Positions 46,270 to 58,396 of a stretch of 64,000 bases of DNA are shown in pieces. The position numbers and the translations under genes are program-made. The stretch covers positions 6,746,001-6,810,000 of the forward strand of contig CM067541.1 of the NCBI GenBank assembly GCA_034509755.1. Direction: 5' to 3'. This DNA is from Anisodus tanguticus. Taxonomy: Eukaryota; Streptophyta; Magnoliopsida; Solanales; Solanaceae. Numbering within the stretch: position 1 is the first letter of the stretch; every line of letters starts with the position of its first letter. Under the pieces are notes generated by a model. That model made no database searches and was not told the origin of the DNA. It saw only the letters and a program-made list of their open reading frames with translations.

Positions 46270-46474
46270 TTTCCCCTTAATTTACGAGGTAAGCTTAAAT
46301 ATCCTGAAACGGTTAATCCTTTTGGAAATTTTATCATTGAAGTTCCTATTGCATATGAGCCCAAAGGGACCAAGATGTAGTTAAAAGATTTCATAGTATT
46401 GATAAGAGAAGCAGTGCAAAAAACTGTTGACTATTGTGGTGAAGCTTCAACAGATGAAGTAGTTGACTTGGTGG
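46270..46474 (+). pseudogene. BAHD fragment, 98.5% identical to the 42.3-kb gene
   Basis: 205 bp align without gaps to 43165-43369 with 3 mismatches. One of them turns a GAG codon into TAG (46378-46380). The homology is cut at 46474/46475 where a Copia LTR starts. The left border lies next to LTR copy C. The very high identity points to a recent duplication of the neighbouring gene or of part of it. Confidence 0.95.
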
Positions 46475-48680
46475 TGAAAGAAATAATCCCTTCATAATTT
46501 TCATTGATTGAAAGACTATATAGGCAAGTTACATATTTCCATAATAGTAGAATCCTATTCCTATTCAATTCCTAAAACCTTATTCTACTTGGATACTAAA
46601 TATATAATTATGGTAATACAAATATTGTAGTAAGTATACAATACTATTTATACTACAACATTACCCAAACTAGGAGACTAAAACCTTACCTAATTTATCC
46701 ACCATGTACACGGTTTGTACACCAAAATCGAGAGACTAATATACACAATATACACACACCCGCAATCATAGCGGCGGTCTTTGAACGCTGAGACTGTTCC
46801 TAAAATCTTCAAAAAAAAATCGACGGAAGACCCTTTGTAAAGATGTCTGCAATTTGATATCTTGACGGGAAATGACAGACGCGTACCTGACCACGAGCAA
46901 CCTTTTTGCGGACAAAGTGAATGTCCATGTCGATATGCTTAGTGCATTGGTGCTGAACCAGATTACCAGAAAGGTAGATGGCACTAATATTATCGCAATA
47001 AACCAATATTGCCTTCTGAATGGGACAATGAAGCTCCAAAAACAAATTATATAACCAACATGATTCCGAGACCACATTAGCTACCCCTCGATATTCAGCC
47101 TCGACACTTGAGCGGGATAGAGTCGACTGACGCTTCGCAGACCAGGAGACCAAGTTGTTGCCAAGAAACATACAATAGCCAGACGTAGACCGTCTGGTGT
47201 CTGGACAGCCACCCCAATCAACATTCGTATACGAGACAAGTGTGGACGTTGAGGAAAGATATAAATGCAAACCATAGTCAAGTGTACCCTGAATATACCG
47301 AAGGATGCGTTTGAGTGCATTCATATGCTCAATTCTGGGATCATGCATGACCAAATACACCTACTAGACAGCATATGTAATATCTGATCTCGTAAAGGTA
47401 AGATACTGAAGGGCCCCTGTAAGACTGCGATAGCGGGTCGGATCCTCGTAGGATACGCCGGCCGTGGCACCAAGCTTGGGCTTAGTATCAACTGGAGTGG
47501 AAGTGGACTTACAGGATGACATCCCAGCCCTCTCGATGATCTTAGTTGCATACTTCCGTTGAGATAAGAACAACCCATCAGAATGACGAGTGACAGCAAT
47601 CCCCAAAAAATAACTCAAGGGCCCCAAGTCTTTCATAGCAAACTCAGAGCTAATCATGGTCATGATAGACTTGGCGTAAGGCATCGGAAAAGGCAGTTAA
47701 TACAATATCATCCACATATAACATAATGTAGTCCAAGGACGAACCACGACGGTAGATGAATAAGAAATTATTCGACCTGCTGTGAGTGAACCCAATAGTC
47801 AAAACATAATCTGCAAATCACGTATACCAGGCCCGGGGAGACTGCTTAAGCTCATATAAGGACTTCTTCAACAAACAGTTATGATGAGGATGTTTGGGAT
47901 CCCTAAACCCCAAAGGCTGATGCATATAGACTGTTTCCTTGAGATCCTCATGCAGGAAAGCATTCTTTACATCTAACTGATGAATAGGCCATGCCTTTGA
48001 CAGAGCCAAGCTAAGCACAGTGCGAATGGTAGCTAGTCTTACCACAATCTACACCAACTTGCTGAGTCTTACCATCAGCCACAAGCCGCGCCATATGTCG
48101 AGCAAATGAACCATTTGAATTATCCTTATGAGCAAAAATCTACATAGACCTGATAATATTAATATCAGATGGACGTGGAACCAACTCTTACGTCTTATTA
48201 TCAATAAGAGCATTATATTCATCACTCATAGCAATTTTCCAATTCGGGTCAATTAAGGCAAACACATTATTATGGGTTAAGGGGGATTTAGGGACATTAG
48301 AATATAAATTAAAATGTCTTTTTGGTGTAAACACACCCCGTTGACTACGAGTGACCGGTCTATGACTCGAGGAAGATTTGGGTGAATTTTGGGAATTTCT
48401 TTGGGCTCGGGACGGATCGGCGGCAAGCGGTGGGCTCTTGGCCCAAATTGGTAAACTGGAGCAGAAACTGGACCCGTTCCAGAATTGGGCTGGACTGGCC
48501 CAATCGCTGGAACTGGCGGTACTGAGATTGGCAGGGGGTGACGGACCAGTGGGGCCAGTGGGAAGTGGGCCCGCTGGAGAATTTTGGGTGCGGTATACGT
48601 CTGAAAAATGTTGAATAACGTACGGGGATATACTATGATCCAAAAAATTATATGAACTCAAAAACACAAAAACAATTATT
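46475..48680 (-). mobile_element. Copia element (minus), 3' LTR plus RNase H and RT; gag/integrase missing
   Basis: A 186-bp LTR, TGAAAGAAATAATCCC to TACTACAACA (46475-46660), lies on the left. Then, on the minus strand, RNase H (47360-46809: RRSTSGYCMFLGNNLVSWS, LSRSSVEAEYRGVANV, HIDMDIHFVRKKV, IADIFTKGLP), the second reverse transcriptase half (47684-47364: FAMKDLGPLSYFLGI), the first half (48045-47818: HQLDVKNAFLHEDLKETVYM), and the RT N-terminus with a Pro-rich linker (48667-48188). Stops and frame changes separate the pieces. No second LTR was found; the element ends near 48.68 kb where a plus-strand Copia begins. Confidence 0.88.
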
Positions 48681-48784
48681 AGATGGAAAACTCAAAAACA
48701 CACACGGAGTAGACCGGGCCTGATGTTTGTTAATTGTGGTAGAAGGGAATAACGGATAACACAAACACTCAAAAACTCGAAGAT

Positions 48785-50198
48785 ATGAAAATGAAGGAAT
48801 TTTATTATATGGCTGAACAACCTCAATTTCATCCCGCTCTTGCAGTTAACAACATCAAGAATTTCATTCTCATAACTCTTGATATGGAAAAGATTCAGTA
48901 TTCATCTTGTGAGAAATTATTTAAGATTCATTGTCGTGTATACAAAGTCATCGACCATATCATCCCTCCAAAATCAAAGCCCCTAGAGAGACCTGATGAT
49001 TCTGACAATGAACTTTGGTCCTGCTTAGATGCAGTTGTCCTACAATGAATCTATGACATGATCTCAAACGATCTATTGCATACATTCATTGAAACCGATG
49101 TCATTGCACGACAAACGTGGGAGCGCATGGAAAGTATTTTTCATGACAACAAGACACAACGTGCCTTGTATCTGGAAAATCAATTTCAGGCCATTAGCAG
49201 GACGATTTTTCAAATGCGTCGGCCTGCTGTCAAGAACTTAAGATGATTGCCGATCAACTCTCTAATGTCGGTGCACCGGTCACTAATTAACGTTTGGTGA
49301 TACAACTTATTGTGTGTTTGAATGAAAATTATGACGACGTCGCTACCATCATCCAACAAAGCACGCCATTGCCTCCATTCTATGAGGCTCGTTCGAGACT
49401 CATTCTTGAAGATACCCAAAAAATAAAGCGGACAACAGCTAATTCCAACACAGCCGATGCCGCCATAGTAGCCACCGACGACAACCATGCTAACTCGAGA
49501 TGCTCGGCTCCCATCCCGTTATGGGCTGCGTGGACCCATTGGCATGAGTTGCTCCACATTGCCCATACCCGATGTCTTCATGGGCCCGACAAGGCCCTGT
49601 CCGGCATCCTTGGTGCACATCCACAACAGGCATACAATGCACATGTTTCTCCTCCTTCAACCTACGCACCGACGGATATTGAGGCAGCTATGAACACGAT
49701 GTCTCTCAACGTTCCTGACAACAATTGGTACATGGACACTGGCGCCATATCTCATATGACGGCATCCCAAGGTACTCTTTCGTATTATTTCAATATGAGC
49801 AATTTAAATCATAATATTATTGTTGGTAGTGGACACGACATTATCATTCGAAGTTATGGACAATCATCTCTTTCCCTACCACACCCCGTTAGCCTTAAAA
49901 AAAGTTCTCCATTCCCCGAAACTTATTAAAAATCTAATATCTATGCGTCGTTTCACAACCCACAATAATATTTCTCTTGAATTTGATATTTTTGGTTTTT
50001 CTGTGAAGAACATTGTGATAGGGATGCGAATACTAAGATGTGATAGCACCGGGGACCTTTATCCTATCACCACCTCCGTCAGCCATCCAGCCTCCTCTCT
50101 ATCAAACTTTGCAAAAATTTCGTCTCCTTTATGTTAGGACATCCGGGAGATCCTGTTTTACTCTCTTTCAGCAAAAACAAATTTATTGCTTACAAATA
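48785..50198 (+). pseudogene. Copia gag-protease part (plus), interrupted at 50198
   Basis: Gag starts FHPALAVNNIKNFILITL (48831-48884) and continues past a stop at 49046-49048 into DLLHTFIETDVIARQTWERM and later LILEDTQK. Protease has DNNWYMDTGAISHMT (49720-49764), with the DTG-A triad kept. The following GAG-pre-integrase block is shifted in frame and stops near 50137; the sequence runs on as Copia pre-integrase (LGHPGDPVLLSLSKNK) to 50198, where a long LTR begins. The downstream half resumes at about 61454. Confidence 0.88.
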
Positions 50199-52567
50199 TG
50201 TCTTTGCGCCCGATTTTGACCTGCGGGCTTTGCGACGCGATGGCGTCGATTCCCTCTGAATGGATTAAAAATGCTTGCTTGAGGAGTCGCCACCTAATTA
50301 TTCTAAGGTGAATTAGGACACCTGATTGCTAACTAAATGCTGCAAAATAAACTCCGATTTTGTGGTCTACGAAACTAATGAAATTCTAGGTAAGGGTTCT
50401 TTATTACCCTAAAGGGAAGGGATTAGGCATCCTTTAAGATCCGCTAACTTGCGGTTATCCGATCAAATTCGGAGTTAATTGTTATGCTAAGAAAAATACA
50501 TGTTTTTACAAATATAAAAATAATGTTGCAAGATGTTAATAAAATGATGCATTTTGTACAAGTATGCATTTGTATGGCATTAATATACATGTAAAGTGAA
50601 AAAAGTATAAATATGCATTTGTATGAAAATTGATAAAAATATATGCAATGTAAATTGTATGGGTGACGAGCCTAAATATAGATAACCTAGCGATGGGTTT
50701 CCAATTTTAGACTACCCTATCAATTAATTCTATGTCTACCTATTCTAAATATTTCAATAATTTCACGAGTACAATAATATTACAATGCGAGAATGAAAAT
50801 AAATTTGAATTAAAGAAAGTAAAAGACAACGACAAAAAATAAGAAATCTCCGAGGGGTATTTGCCTTCTTTCACTTATCTTTGCAAGTGTCAAGAATAAA
50901 CGGTTAGAAACAATTGAATATACATAACTTCGGATTCGTATCCAAAACAATAAATGTTTTGATTACGGAGGGCTCGGACTTAAATTTTGAAAAGATCATT
51001 CCAATCACGTCGTGGTTGCTAACATATGACTCGTTGGTCATTTTAGTTGCCTTGCCTACCGAACATGTTGGTCTCTTGGGTGAAAAAGATTTAAGTTTCA
51101 TCCTTGCCCGAAGTTTTATTTTCCGTCTTTACAAATGTGGAGGCCTCAAAAATCGACGGATATTTTTTCATCGGCCGGTGTAGTATAATATTCCAAGGAG
51201 TAAAATGGTGTCGAAAACAAGTAAAAAGAAAAACGAGAAATTGAGAAATGATATCCGAAGGGACGCGGCCTCGAATTCAATTTCATTGGCCTAAATGCGT
51301 ATTTATATAAATCGAGTAAATCGGTAAGACAATCCGTGCACGGATGTTTAAATGCCAAAAAAAATAAATTGAAACGAGAAACGAAAGAAAGAAAAAAAAA
51401 AGCGCGGCCTCGAATTTAATTTCATCGGCCTAAAGCGGAGATATCCGTGTATGGATATTTAAATGCCAAAATAAACAACAAGTTTGCAATTAAACTATGC
51501 ACCCCGAATTCGAAATTTCAAACGAAACGAGGATTTGGAAGGCTTCGAAAATCGACCGGGTTCGGAATAGTGACCGAGCCGGATTTCGGGTCGACCCAAC
51601 CTGGAATCAAACATTTTTTATTTATTTATTTTCGGCTAACCAACAACAAAGATACAAAAAATGAAATTTACTTGACCGGTGACCCGGCCGAATCGGGATC
51701 GATGACCCGAGCCCGAATCTTTTTTTTTTATTTTCGGATAGCCAACAATGCAGAATATAAAATACAAAACTCGAACATTCACTCGGACCGGGTCGACCCT
51801 ACCGGATCGGTGACCCGACCGGATCGGATGTTTCAACCCGAATCGATTTCTTTCCAAATTTCGGGTAACCAACAACACAATATAAACGCAAAAAAATGCG
51901 GAATTTAATCGAACCGGGTCGACCCGACCCGAATCGGATGTTTTTCAACCCGAATCGATTTTCTCCAAATTTCGGGTAACCAATGAAGCACAATATAAAC
52001 GCAAAAATCGGAATTTAATCGAAGCCGGGTCGACCCGAGGCCGGAACAGTGACCGAACCGGAACAACTTTTTTTTTCTTCGGATAACCAACAAGGAGGTA
52101 TAAAAGCATAAAAATTATGGAAAACTTACCTAAATCGGGTTGACCCGACCCGACGAGTGAGCAAAAAAAGGCAAAATAATACCCGATTTCCGACATAAGC
52201 TCCGACCAAAACTCCCTATTTTCGGACAAAAATCCACAAAATCGACCCCCAAAACGGTGAACGAAAATGGGGTATTTATAGATGGGTTTCGGATTTTGGG
52301 GGGTGTAGGGTCGACGGGTTGGTTGGTGGTGTCGGCGAGGTGTGGAGGGTGTAAGGTGATGGTGTGTGCGGCGGGGTGAGTTGGTCGGCGACGTGAGGTC
52401 GCGGGTATGGGGGCTGGTTGGTGTCGGCGATGGTGTCGGCGTCGTGGTGGTGATGTGGGTGTAGGTTGTCCCGGCGTTAGATGGGGTAGGGTGGTGGTGG
52501 TGTGGGGTGTTGGCGAGGTGACCGGCGACGTGGGGTCGCCGGTGTGGGGGTGCGTGCGGCGGATGGA

Positions 52568-52600
<33 letters not shown>

Positions 52601-53175
52601 AAAATCTGAAAAATGTTTGTAGGGTTTTGGTTTAAAAGGGGGGAATAAAGGGAATTGGGTATTGGGCCGATCCGGGTGGGCTTGCGGTTTTTGGGCTGGC
52701 CGAATTGGGCCACGGGTAGGGGATAAATGGGGTGATTAGTTGGGCCTTGGATGGGGTCCGAAAATGGGTTGTTTTTATTGTAATGGGTTGAGTAGAAATT
52801 GTTTTTGGGGAAATGAAATGGGTTATGGGTTTAAAATATAAAAAGGAGGTTTTATTATATAAAAAGAAAGCTTTGTAAAATTTATAAATTATAAAGATGA
52901 TAATATGATAAAATATAATATTTGTGAAATGCTTGATGCTTAAATAAAAAATAAAAATGCAATGCCGTTTTGCGAAAATAAAATAACATATAATATTAGA
53001 ATAAAAGTATGATTGTGATATTAAAATGCAAATGGCAGTAAAAAATGCAAATAATAATAATAATAATGATATATATACATATATATGCCTGTATTTTAAA
53101 ATTGTTTTAAAATGTCAAAAATATTAAAAAATTGCAAATAAAATCATAAAGATGGGACAAAATTGGGTGTCAACA
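50199..53175 (-). mobile_element. Long LTR (copy A) of a non-autonomous Gypsy-like element
   Basis: TGTCTTTGCGCCCG (left) to GGGTGTCAACA (right), 2977 bp; on the minus strand it starts TGTTGACACCCAATTTTGTC and ends CGCAAAGACA. On its right side the minus strand shows the purine tract AAAGAGGGGCATC directly before the LTR, as expected for a 3' LTR. A TATA box (TATAAATA) lies at 52280-52273, and a (GA)n run at about 52577-52600. Between 51.6 and 52.1 kb a sub-repeat with AACCAACAACA...GGGTCGACCCGACC recurs several times. Open frames inside (for example 51447-51908 and 52407-52622) are LTR sequence. Differences from copy B cluster at CHG sites. Confidence 0.85.
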
Positions 53176-53518
53176 GATGCCCCTCTTTGGCCGGAGACGA
53201 TGAAAGAGTTTTCGGACAAAGAAGTTGACTGAGTAGCCAAATTTGTCCGGATCATCTGGACTCGAGGGAAGGTTAAGGGTGAGTGGGAAGAAATAAAATC
53301 CCGATGGGAAGAGAGAAGTTGCAAAAGATGGTGCAGATTCAAGAAACAATGCCCCAGTGTAGACTTATAATGACACTGGTTACAGATGTGGCGAGATACT
53401 GGGAAAGGGCTGAACGATGTTCGAAGTATTTCCCAATGTAGATGATGATGTAGCATAAGCGTGATCAGGTGACGTCGTTGCTTAGACGTTATGCAGATGG
53501 CGCCGTTGCATAGGTGTG

Positions 53519-55160
53519 ATGAGATTAAAATACCCGCATTAGAAGGTGGGCGCCTGACTGGAATTAAAATACCCGCATTAGAAGGTGGGCGCCTGATTGG
53601 AATTAAAATACCCGCATTAGGAGGTGGGTGCCTGACTGAAATTAAAATACCCGCATTAGGAGGTGGGTGCCTGACTGAAATTGAAATACCCGCATTAGGA
53701 GGTGGGCGCGGCCCCCGAAATTTAAATACCCGCATTAGGAGGTGGGCGCGACGAAATTAAAATACCCGCATTAGGAGGTGGGCGCTGGCCCCGAAATAAA
53801 ATACCCGCATTAGGAGGTGGGCGCCGACGAGAAATTGAAATACCCGCATTAGAAGGTGGGCGCACAGCGAAATATAAAAACCCGCATTAGGAGGTGGGCG
53901 CCGACGAAATTAAAATACCCGCATTAGAAGGTGGGCGCACGACGAAATATAAAAACCCGCATTAGGAGGTGGGCGCGACGAGAAATTAAAATACCCGCAT
54001 TAGGAGGTGGGCGCCGATCGAAATTAAAATACCCGCATTAGGAGGTGGGCGCCTGACAAAAATTAAAATACCCGCATTAGGAGGTGGGCGCCTGACTGAA
54101 ATTGAAATACCCGCATTAGGAGGTGGGCGCCTAACTGAAAATAAAATACCCGCATTAGGAGGTGGGTGCCTGACTGAAATGAAATACCCGCATTAGGAGG
54201 TGGGTGCCTGACATAAATTAAATACCCGCATTAGGAGGTGGGCGCCGACCGAAATTGAAATACCCGCATTAGGAGGTGGGCGCGCTGAAATTGAAATACC
54301 CACATTAGAAGGTGGGCGCGATCGAAAATGAAATACCGCATTGGGAGGTGGGCGCCGATCGAAAATGAAATACCCGCATTAGGAGGTGGGCGCCGACCGA
54401 AAATGAAATACCCGCGTTAGGAGGGGGGCGCTGGATCGAAATTAAATACCCGCATTAGAAGGTGGCGCTGGGGATCGAAATTTAAATACCGCATTAGGAG
54501 GTGGGCGCTGATCGAAAATGAAATACCCGCATTAGGAGGTGGGCGCCGACCGACAATGAAATACCCGCATTAGGGAGGTGGGCGCCCGATCGAAATTGAA
54601 ATACCCGCATTAGGAGGTGGGCGCCGATCGAAATTGAAATACCCGCATTAGGAGGTGGGCGCTGACCGAAAATAAAATACCCGCATAAGGAGGTGGGCGC
54701 ACGATGAAAATAAAATACCCGCATTAGGAGGTGGGCGCCGATCGAAATTGAAATACCCGCATTGGGAGGTGGGCGCCGGCGAAATTGAAATACCCGCATT
54801 AGGAGGTGGGCGCCGATCGAAAATAAAATACCCGCATTAGGAGGTGGGCGTCTGACTGAAAATAAAATACCCGCATTAGGAGGTGGGCGCCTGACTGAAA
54901 TTGAAATACCCGCATTAGGAGGTTGGCGCCGGCGAAATTAAATACCCGCATTAGGAGGTGGGCGCTGACGAGAAATTGAAATACTCGCATTAGGAGGTGG
55001 GCGCGACGAAATTTAAATACCCGCATTAGGAGGTGGGCGCTGGCGAGAAATTAAAATACCCGCATTAGGAGGTGGGCGCTGACGAGAAATTAAAATACCC
55101 GCATTAGGAGGTGGGTGCGACAGTGAAAATAAAATACCCGCATTAGGAGGTGGGCGCCTG
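53519..55160. repeat. Minisatellite, about 43 units of about 38 bp
   Basis: The core ATACCCGCATTAGGAGGTGG followed by GCGC and a variable linker (CCTGACTGAAATTAAA and derivatives) repeats from 53.52 to 55.15 kb; I counted 43 cores by eye. Core variants include AGAAGG for AGGAGG and CATTGGG. Linkers vary in a patterned way: CTGACTG, CGACGAG, CGACG, CGATCG and CGACCG. Both strands are open for long stretches only because the unit happens to lack stops. Confidence 0.95.
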
Positions 55161-55848
55161 AAATGACGTCGTTGCTTAGACGTGATGCAGATGTCGTCGT
55201 TGCGTAGACGAAATGTAAAATGACGTCGTTGTTTAGACGTGATGCAAAGTGTGACCCTAAGGTCGAATTGATATGTCATCAATCTAGATTAAAAGTTAAT
55301 GCGCGGACATAAGCGATGTAAAAGGAATGGATAAGGATGAGAAATATGACCCTGTGAGTCGAAATATCATCCTTGTACGGACATAGCAGCTGGGACCCTG
55401 TAGGTCAAGATGATGTTTTTTTTTTGTATAGACGCCCAATAGGAACGTGATCCTTGTGGTGAGCGGCGATGCGGGAATTCTTTGCGAAATTAAGCCCCAT
55501 GTCGCGGCTTCCCACCTTTGTCAACCTGAAGACCTGCACTCAAAGAAATTTGTGAGTTTGGGGGGCAGAGGCGGTTGATTCGCATTGACTTTGTAATTTT
55601 TGCCCTTGACGCTTGCAAGCTCAGACTAGTTTAGATTGAAGACTTAGTTGTCTGGCATTTTCCAGGTCTATTGGCATATGCTTGCAGTGAACCCTTTAAA
55701 AAATGCCTCAGTTTCTGATATATATGAAGATGATGAACTTCCAACTGGATAAAGCCGAGTTTGTGCGGGCCACTTGCTTGTCCAGTTAAGGCAATCATGT
55801 AAGCACATTGCGTTGTCTGCAAGATAATGGAAGAAAATTTCCAATTGT

Positions 55849-56215
55849 GTGACCGAAGCCGATATAGGCCGCCTACGTATTCCGACAAAGGAAATCAGGT
55901 CATAACGTAGTTCGCTGACAAAAGGATTTATGAAGTTTTCCAAAATGGGACCGAAGCCGATGTGGCTGCCTACGTATCCCGCCGAGGGAATCAGGTCATA
56001 ACGTAGTTCATGTGGCAAAACAGATTGTAAGGATTTTCTAAAAATGGGACCGAAGACGATGTGGCCGCCTACGTATTCCGCCAAGGGAATCAGGTCACAA
56101 CGTAGTTCATGACAAAAGGATTTTGTATGGGTTTTCTAAAAATGAGACCGAAGCTGATGTGGCCGCCTACGTATCCCGCCGAGGGAATCAGGTCATAACG
56201 TAGTTCATGCAAGCA
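55849..56215. repeat. Four tandem copies of a hairpin-forming unit, about 97 bp
   Basis: Each copy has GACCGAAGCCGATGTGGC, GCCTACGTATCCCGCC, GGGAATCAGGTCATAACG and TAGTTC; copies begin near 55849, 55950, 56048 and 56145. Within each, CTACGT pairs with ACGTAG about 28 bases later. Diverged copies with CCTACGTATC and CGTAGTTC lie at about 57640-57680 and 58000-58045. Confidence 0.85.
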
Positions 56216-57840
56216 AAAGAGATTTGTATTTGTAGAATGTTTTTTTTTTTTTTTTTTTGTAGAAGAGTGACTAGAGTTTGAAAAATGATGCAATATATTT
56301 TGCAAGGTTTTCTTCTTCTTTTTTTCTTTTCTTTTTTTTTTGAAAATATGAAAAAGATAGAATCATATTTTGACTTCAGTTGGTACCAACAATTAGTAAT
56401 GTGCTTAGGGTTCCCGTTACTGCTCTCTGTATAACCGAGGCTGACTTCAGGGTAATTCCTACAGCTTCAGATGCTACCTCAGACATACCTGAGGATCGAC
56501 ACTTGCTTCAAGCCAAGGTTTTGACATATATGCATCCTCATGTTTCAAATGCCCTCACTGAAAGAAAGTCCCTTTCTCAAATGTATTTCAGTATTTTGAA
56601 CTTTGGGACGTCTAGAGAAGTACACTCACCCTCAGAAAGATGTTCAATGCATTCAATTGTGATACCATAGGCTTGGCCGTCATGTGAGTATCCACTAATG
56701 TGAGAACCCTTGGTATAGGATCATGTAGGGCTTGTTATGGGTTTGTAATGTAGGCTTGGGGAAAGGAAAGGATATCATTTGGGTAAGGAGTGACTAATCC
56801 TTCCTTGAGCGTTGGAATATGTCCGCGCTTTGTATTTGTGTGCCTTGATGCCGATTTGCTTCTTTTTGCCCCCTTTATTTTGTACCGACTTCTTTTGAAT
56901 ATTTCATTGGAGTTTTGTTCCCCTTTTTCGGAGTTTTTTTTTTTTTTTTGTGATTTTGATATTGTCGGGGCTTTTTACTTCATTTTTTGTGAAGTCGTCC
57001 CTTTGTTTTGTTTCATTTCCTCTTTTGGGAACATTGCAACTTCAACAAGGATCTTTTTAGCAATTTGCACATTTCTGATGCGCTCAAGGAAGTTGGGCCA
57101 AGAGAGGGATAGTGCGTGTACGCACTCAGAAAGGGTATAGGCATAAGATGTGGTTGTTAAAAAAAATAGGCTTCAGACTCAAAGGGGAAATGCTACGGAT
57201 AATGTTATTTGGTAAGCTGGAAAGGCTCAAACGAATCAAAGAAAGCCTACGATCCTTTCCTATACCAAGTGTTACTCAGGATTTCGCCTCAACAAACATT
57301 CGAACCAAGTTCTAGATCACAATGCAATGCAATTGAACTTATTCTAAAACTCACCACACAATGCACATGAAACGATGAGGTTGGCTTTGTAAATATCTTG
57401 GAAGCGTGCAAAGCAAAATTTTTAATTGTCAACACAGGCGTGAATGAGAGGTACCAGAAGAATCAATGGTTTACCACGAAGTCAGTCCTCTCCACTTGTT
57501 CTTTCCTATGCACACTTCTAACTGTGTTGGTATCAACCAAGTCCATCAATGATTCTTAGAAAAAATATATATATTTTTTGTATTTTTGTTTTTATTTTTT
57601 TTTGTTTTTGAATAAAGGGTACCGAACCCAAATAGGGCTGCCTACGTATCTCATCTTTGACGAGAATAAGGTGTGCGTAGTTCGTGTAGAAAGTATATAA
57701 AAAAAAAAAAAAAAAAAATTCATCCAAAATAGAATAGTAAGTAAAATTGTATGCACTAAAAAAGTGATTGTCAATACTAGGATAATGTAATGAAAAAAAT
57801 AATTATCCACAATAGGATGTAATGAAAAAATATTGTCCAT
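56216..57840. other. Unassigned internal sequence of the retroelement
   Basis: A T-run at about 56240-56261 and others near 56330 and 56935-56950. Two short plus-strand frames (56380-56670, 56790-57140) show no domains. Another diverged TACGTATC unit lies near 57640. No gene supported. Confidence 0.5.
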
Positions 57841-57854
57841 TAGGGTGTAATGAA

Positions 57855-57976
57855 TTTTTTTTTTTTTTGATAAACCAGAAGCATTTTTTTCAATTCTTTT
57901 TTTTGATTTGATATGATTTGATTTTTTTTTTTTTTTTTTTTTTAGGGGGTTTTTTTTTTTTTAGGGTTTTTTTTTT
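57855..57976. repeat. Long poly-T tracts
   Basis: Several runs of 8 to about 22 T separated by GATTTGATATGATTTGA and by TTAGGGG/TTAGGG words. They lie just before a diverged hairpin repeat (GAAGGGTTACCTACGTATCA). Length of such runs is unreliable in assemblies. Confidence 0.8.
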
Positions 57977-58396
57977 AGGGGTGTCGCACACGAGAAGGGT
58001 TACCTACGTATCACACCGTATGGTGAGAGTCAGACACTCGTAGTTCGTAAAGATATGTTAAAAAATGCATGATATATAAAAAAAATTATGTAACGAAAAA
58101 AGCATATCAATTGAATTTGCAAAATATATATATAAAAAAAATAAGTATAGACAACTAGAGTAACGCCTCGTTGACTCTGGTGTTGACTGACTTTTTCCAG
58201 TCAAAACATCTTCCGGTCGTCTTTGTGAAAGCCCTTTGGCTTTGTTCTTTCTCGGAGTATATCCAGAGATAATGTTTAAACGACCGCCCCGACTGTTCGC
58301 GAGGATGATTTCCTGCAAAAATAAGAGCACCGGGTGAAAGAAGGAAAGTCACTAAAAGAATAATAAAATGTAGGAAAGTGACAGTATAGTCAAAAA

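Larger units (their letters stand above)
53176..58396 (-). mobile_element. Internal region of the non-autonomous Gypsy-like element, no gag or pol
   Basis: About 5.2 kb between the two LTR copies without any Gag, protease, RT, RNase H or integrase motif. It holds the minisatellite, the TACGTA hairpin repeats, poly-T tracts and unrecognised sequence. The left side starts with the purine tract of a minus-strand element. At the right side no tRNA primer-binding site is present; the sequence jumps at 58396/58397 into a duplicated piece of Copia. It is a large retrotransposon derivative type that would depend on another element's proteins. Confidence 0.7.

Noticed and set aside
53519..55160. CRISPR-like array
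   Set aside because: Cores are regularly spaced, but the linkers are variants of one sequence rather than unique spacers, and the context is a plant retroelement.
53124..55282. Long open frames on both strands over the minisatellite
   Set aside because: They repeat one short peptide per unit and exist because the 38-bp unit lacks stop codons; no start context, domain or conservation supports a gene.
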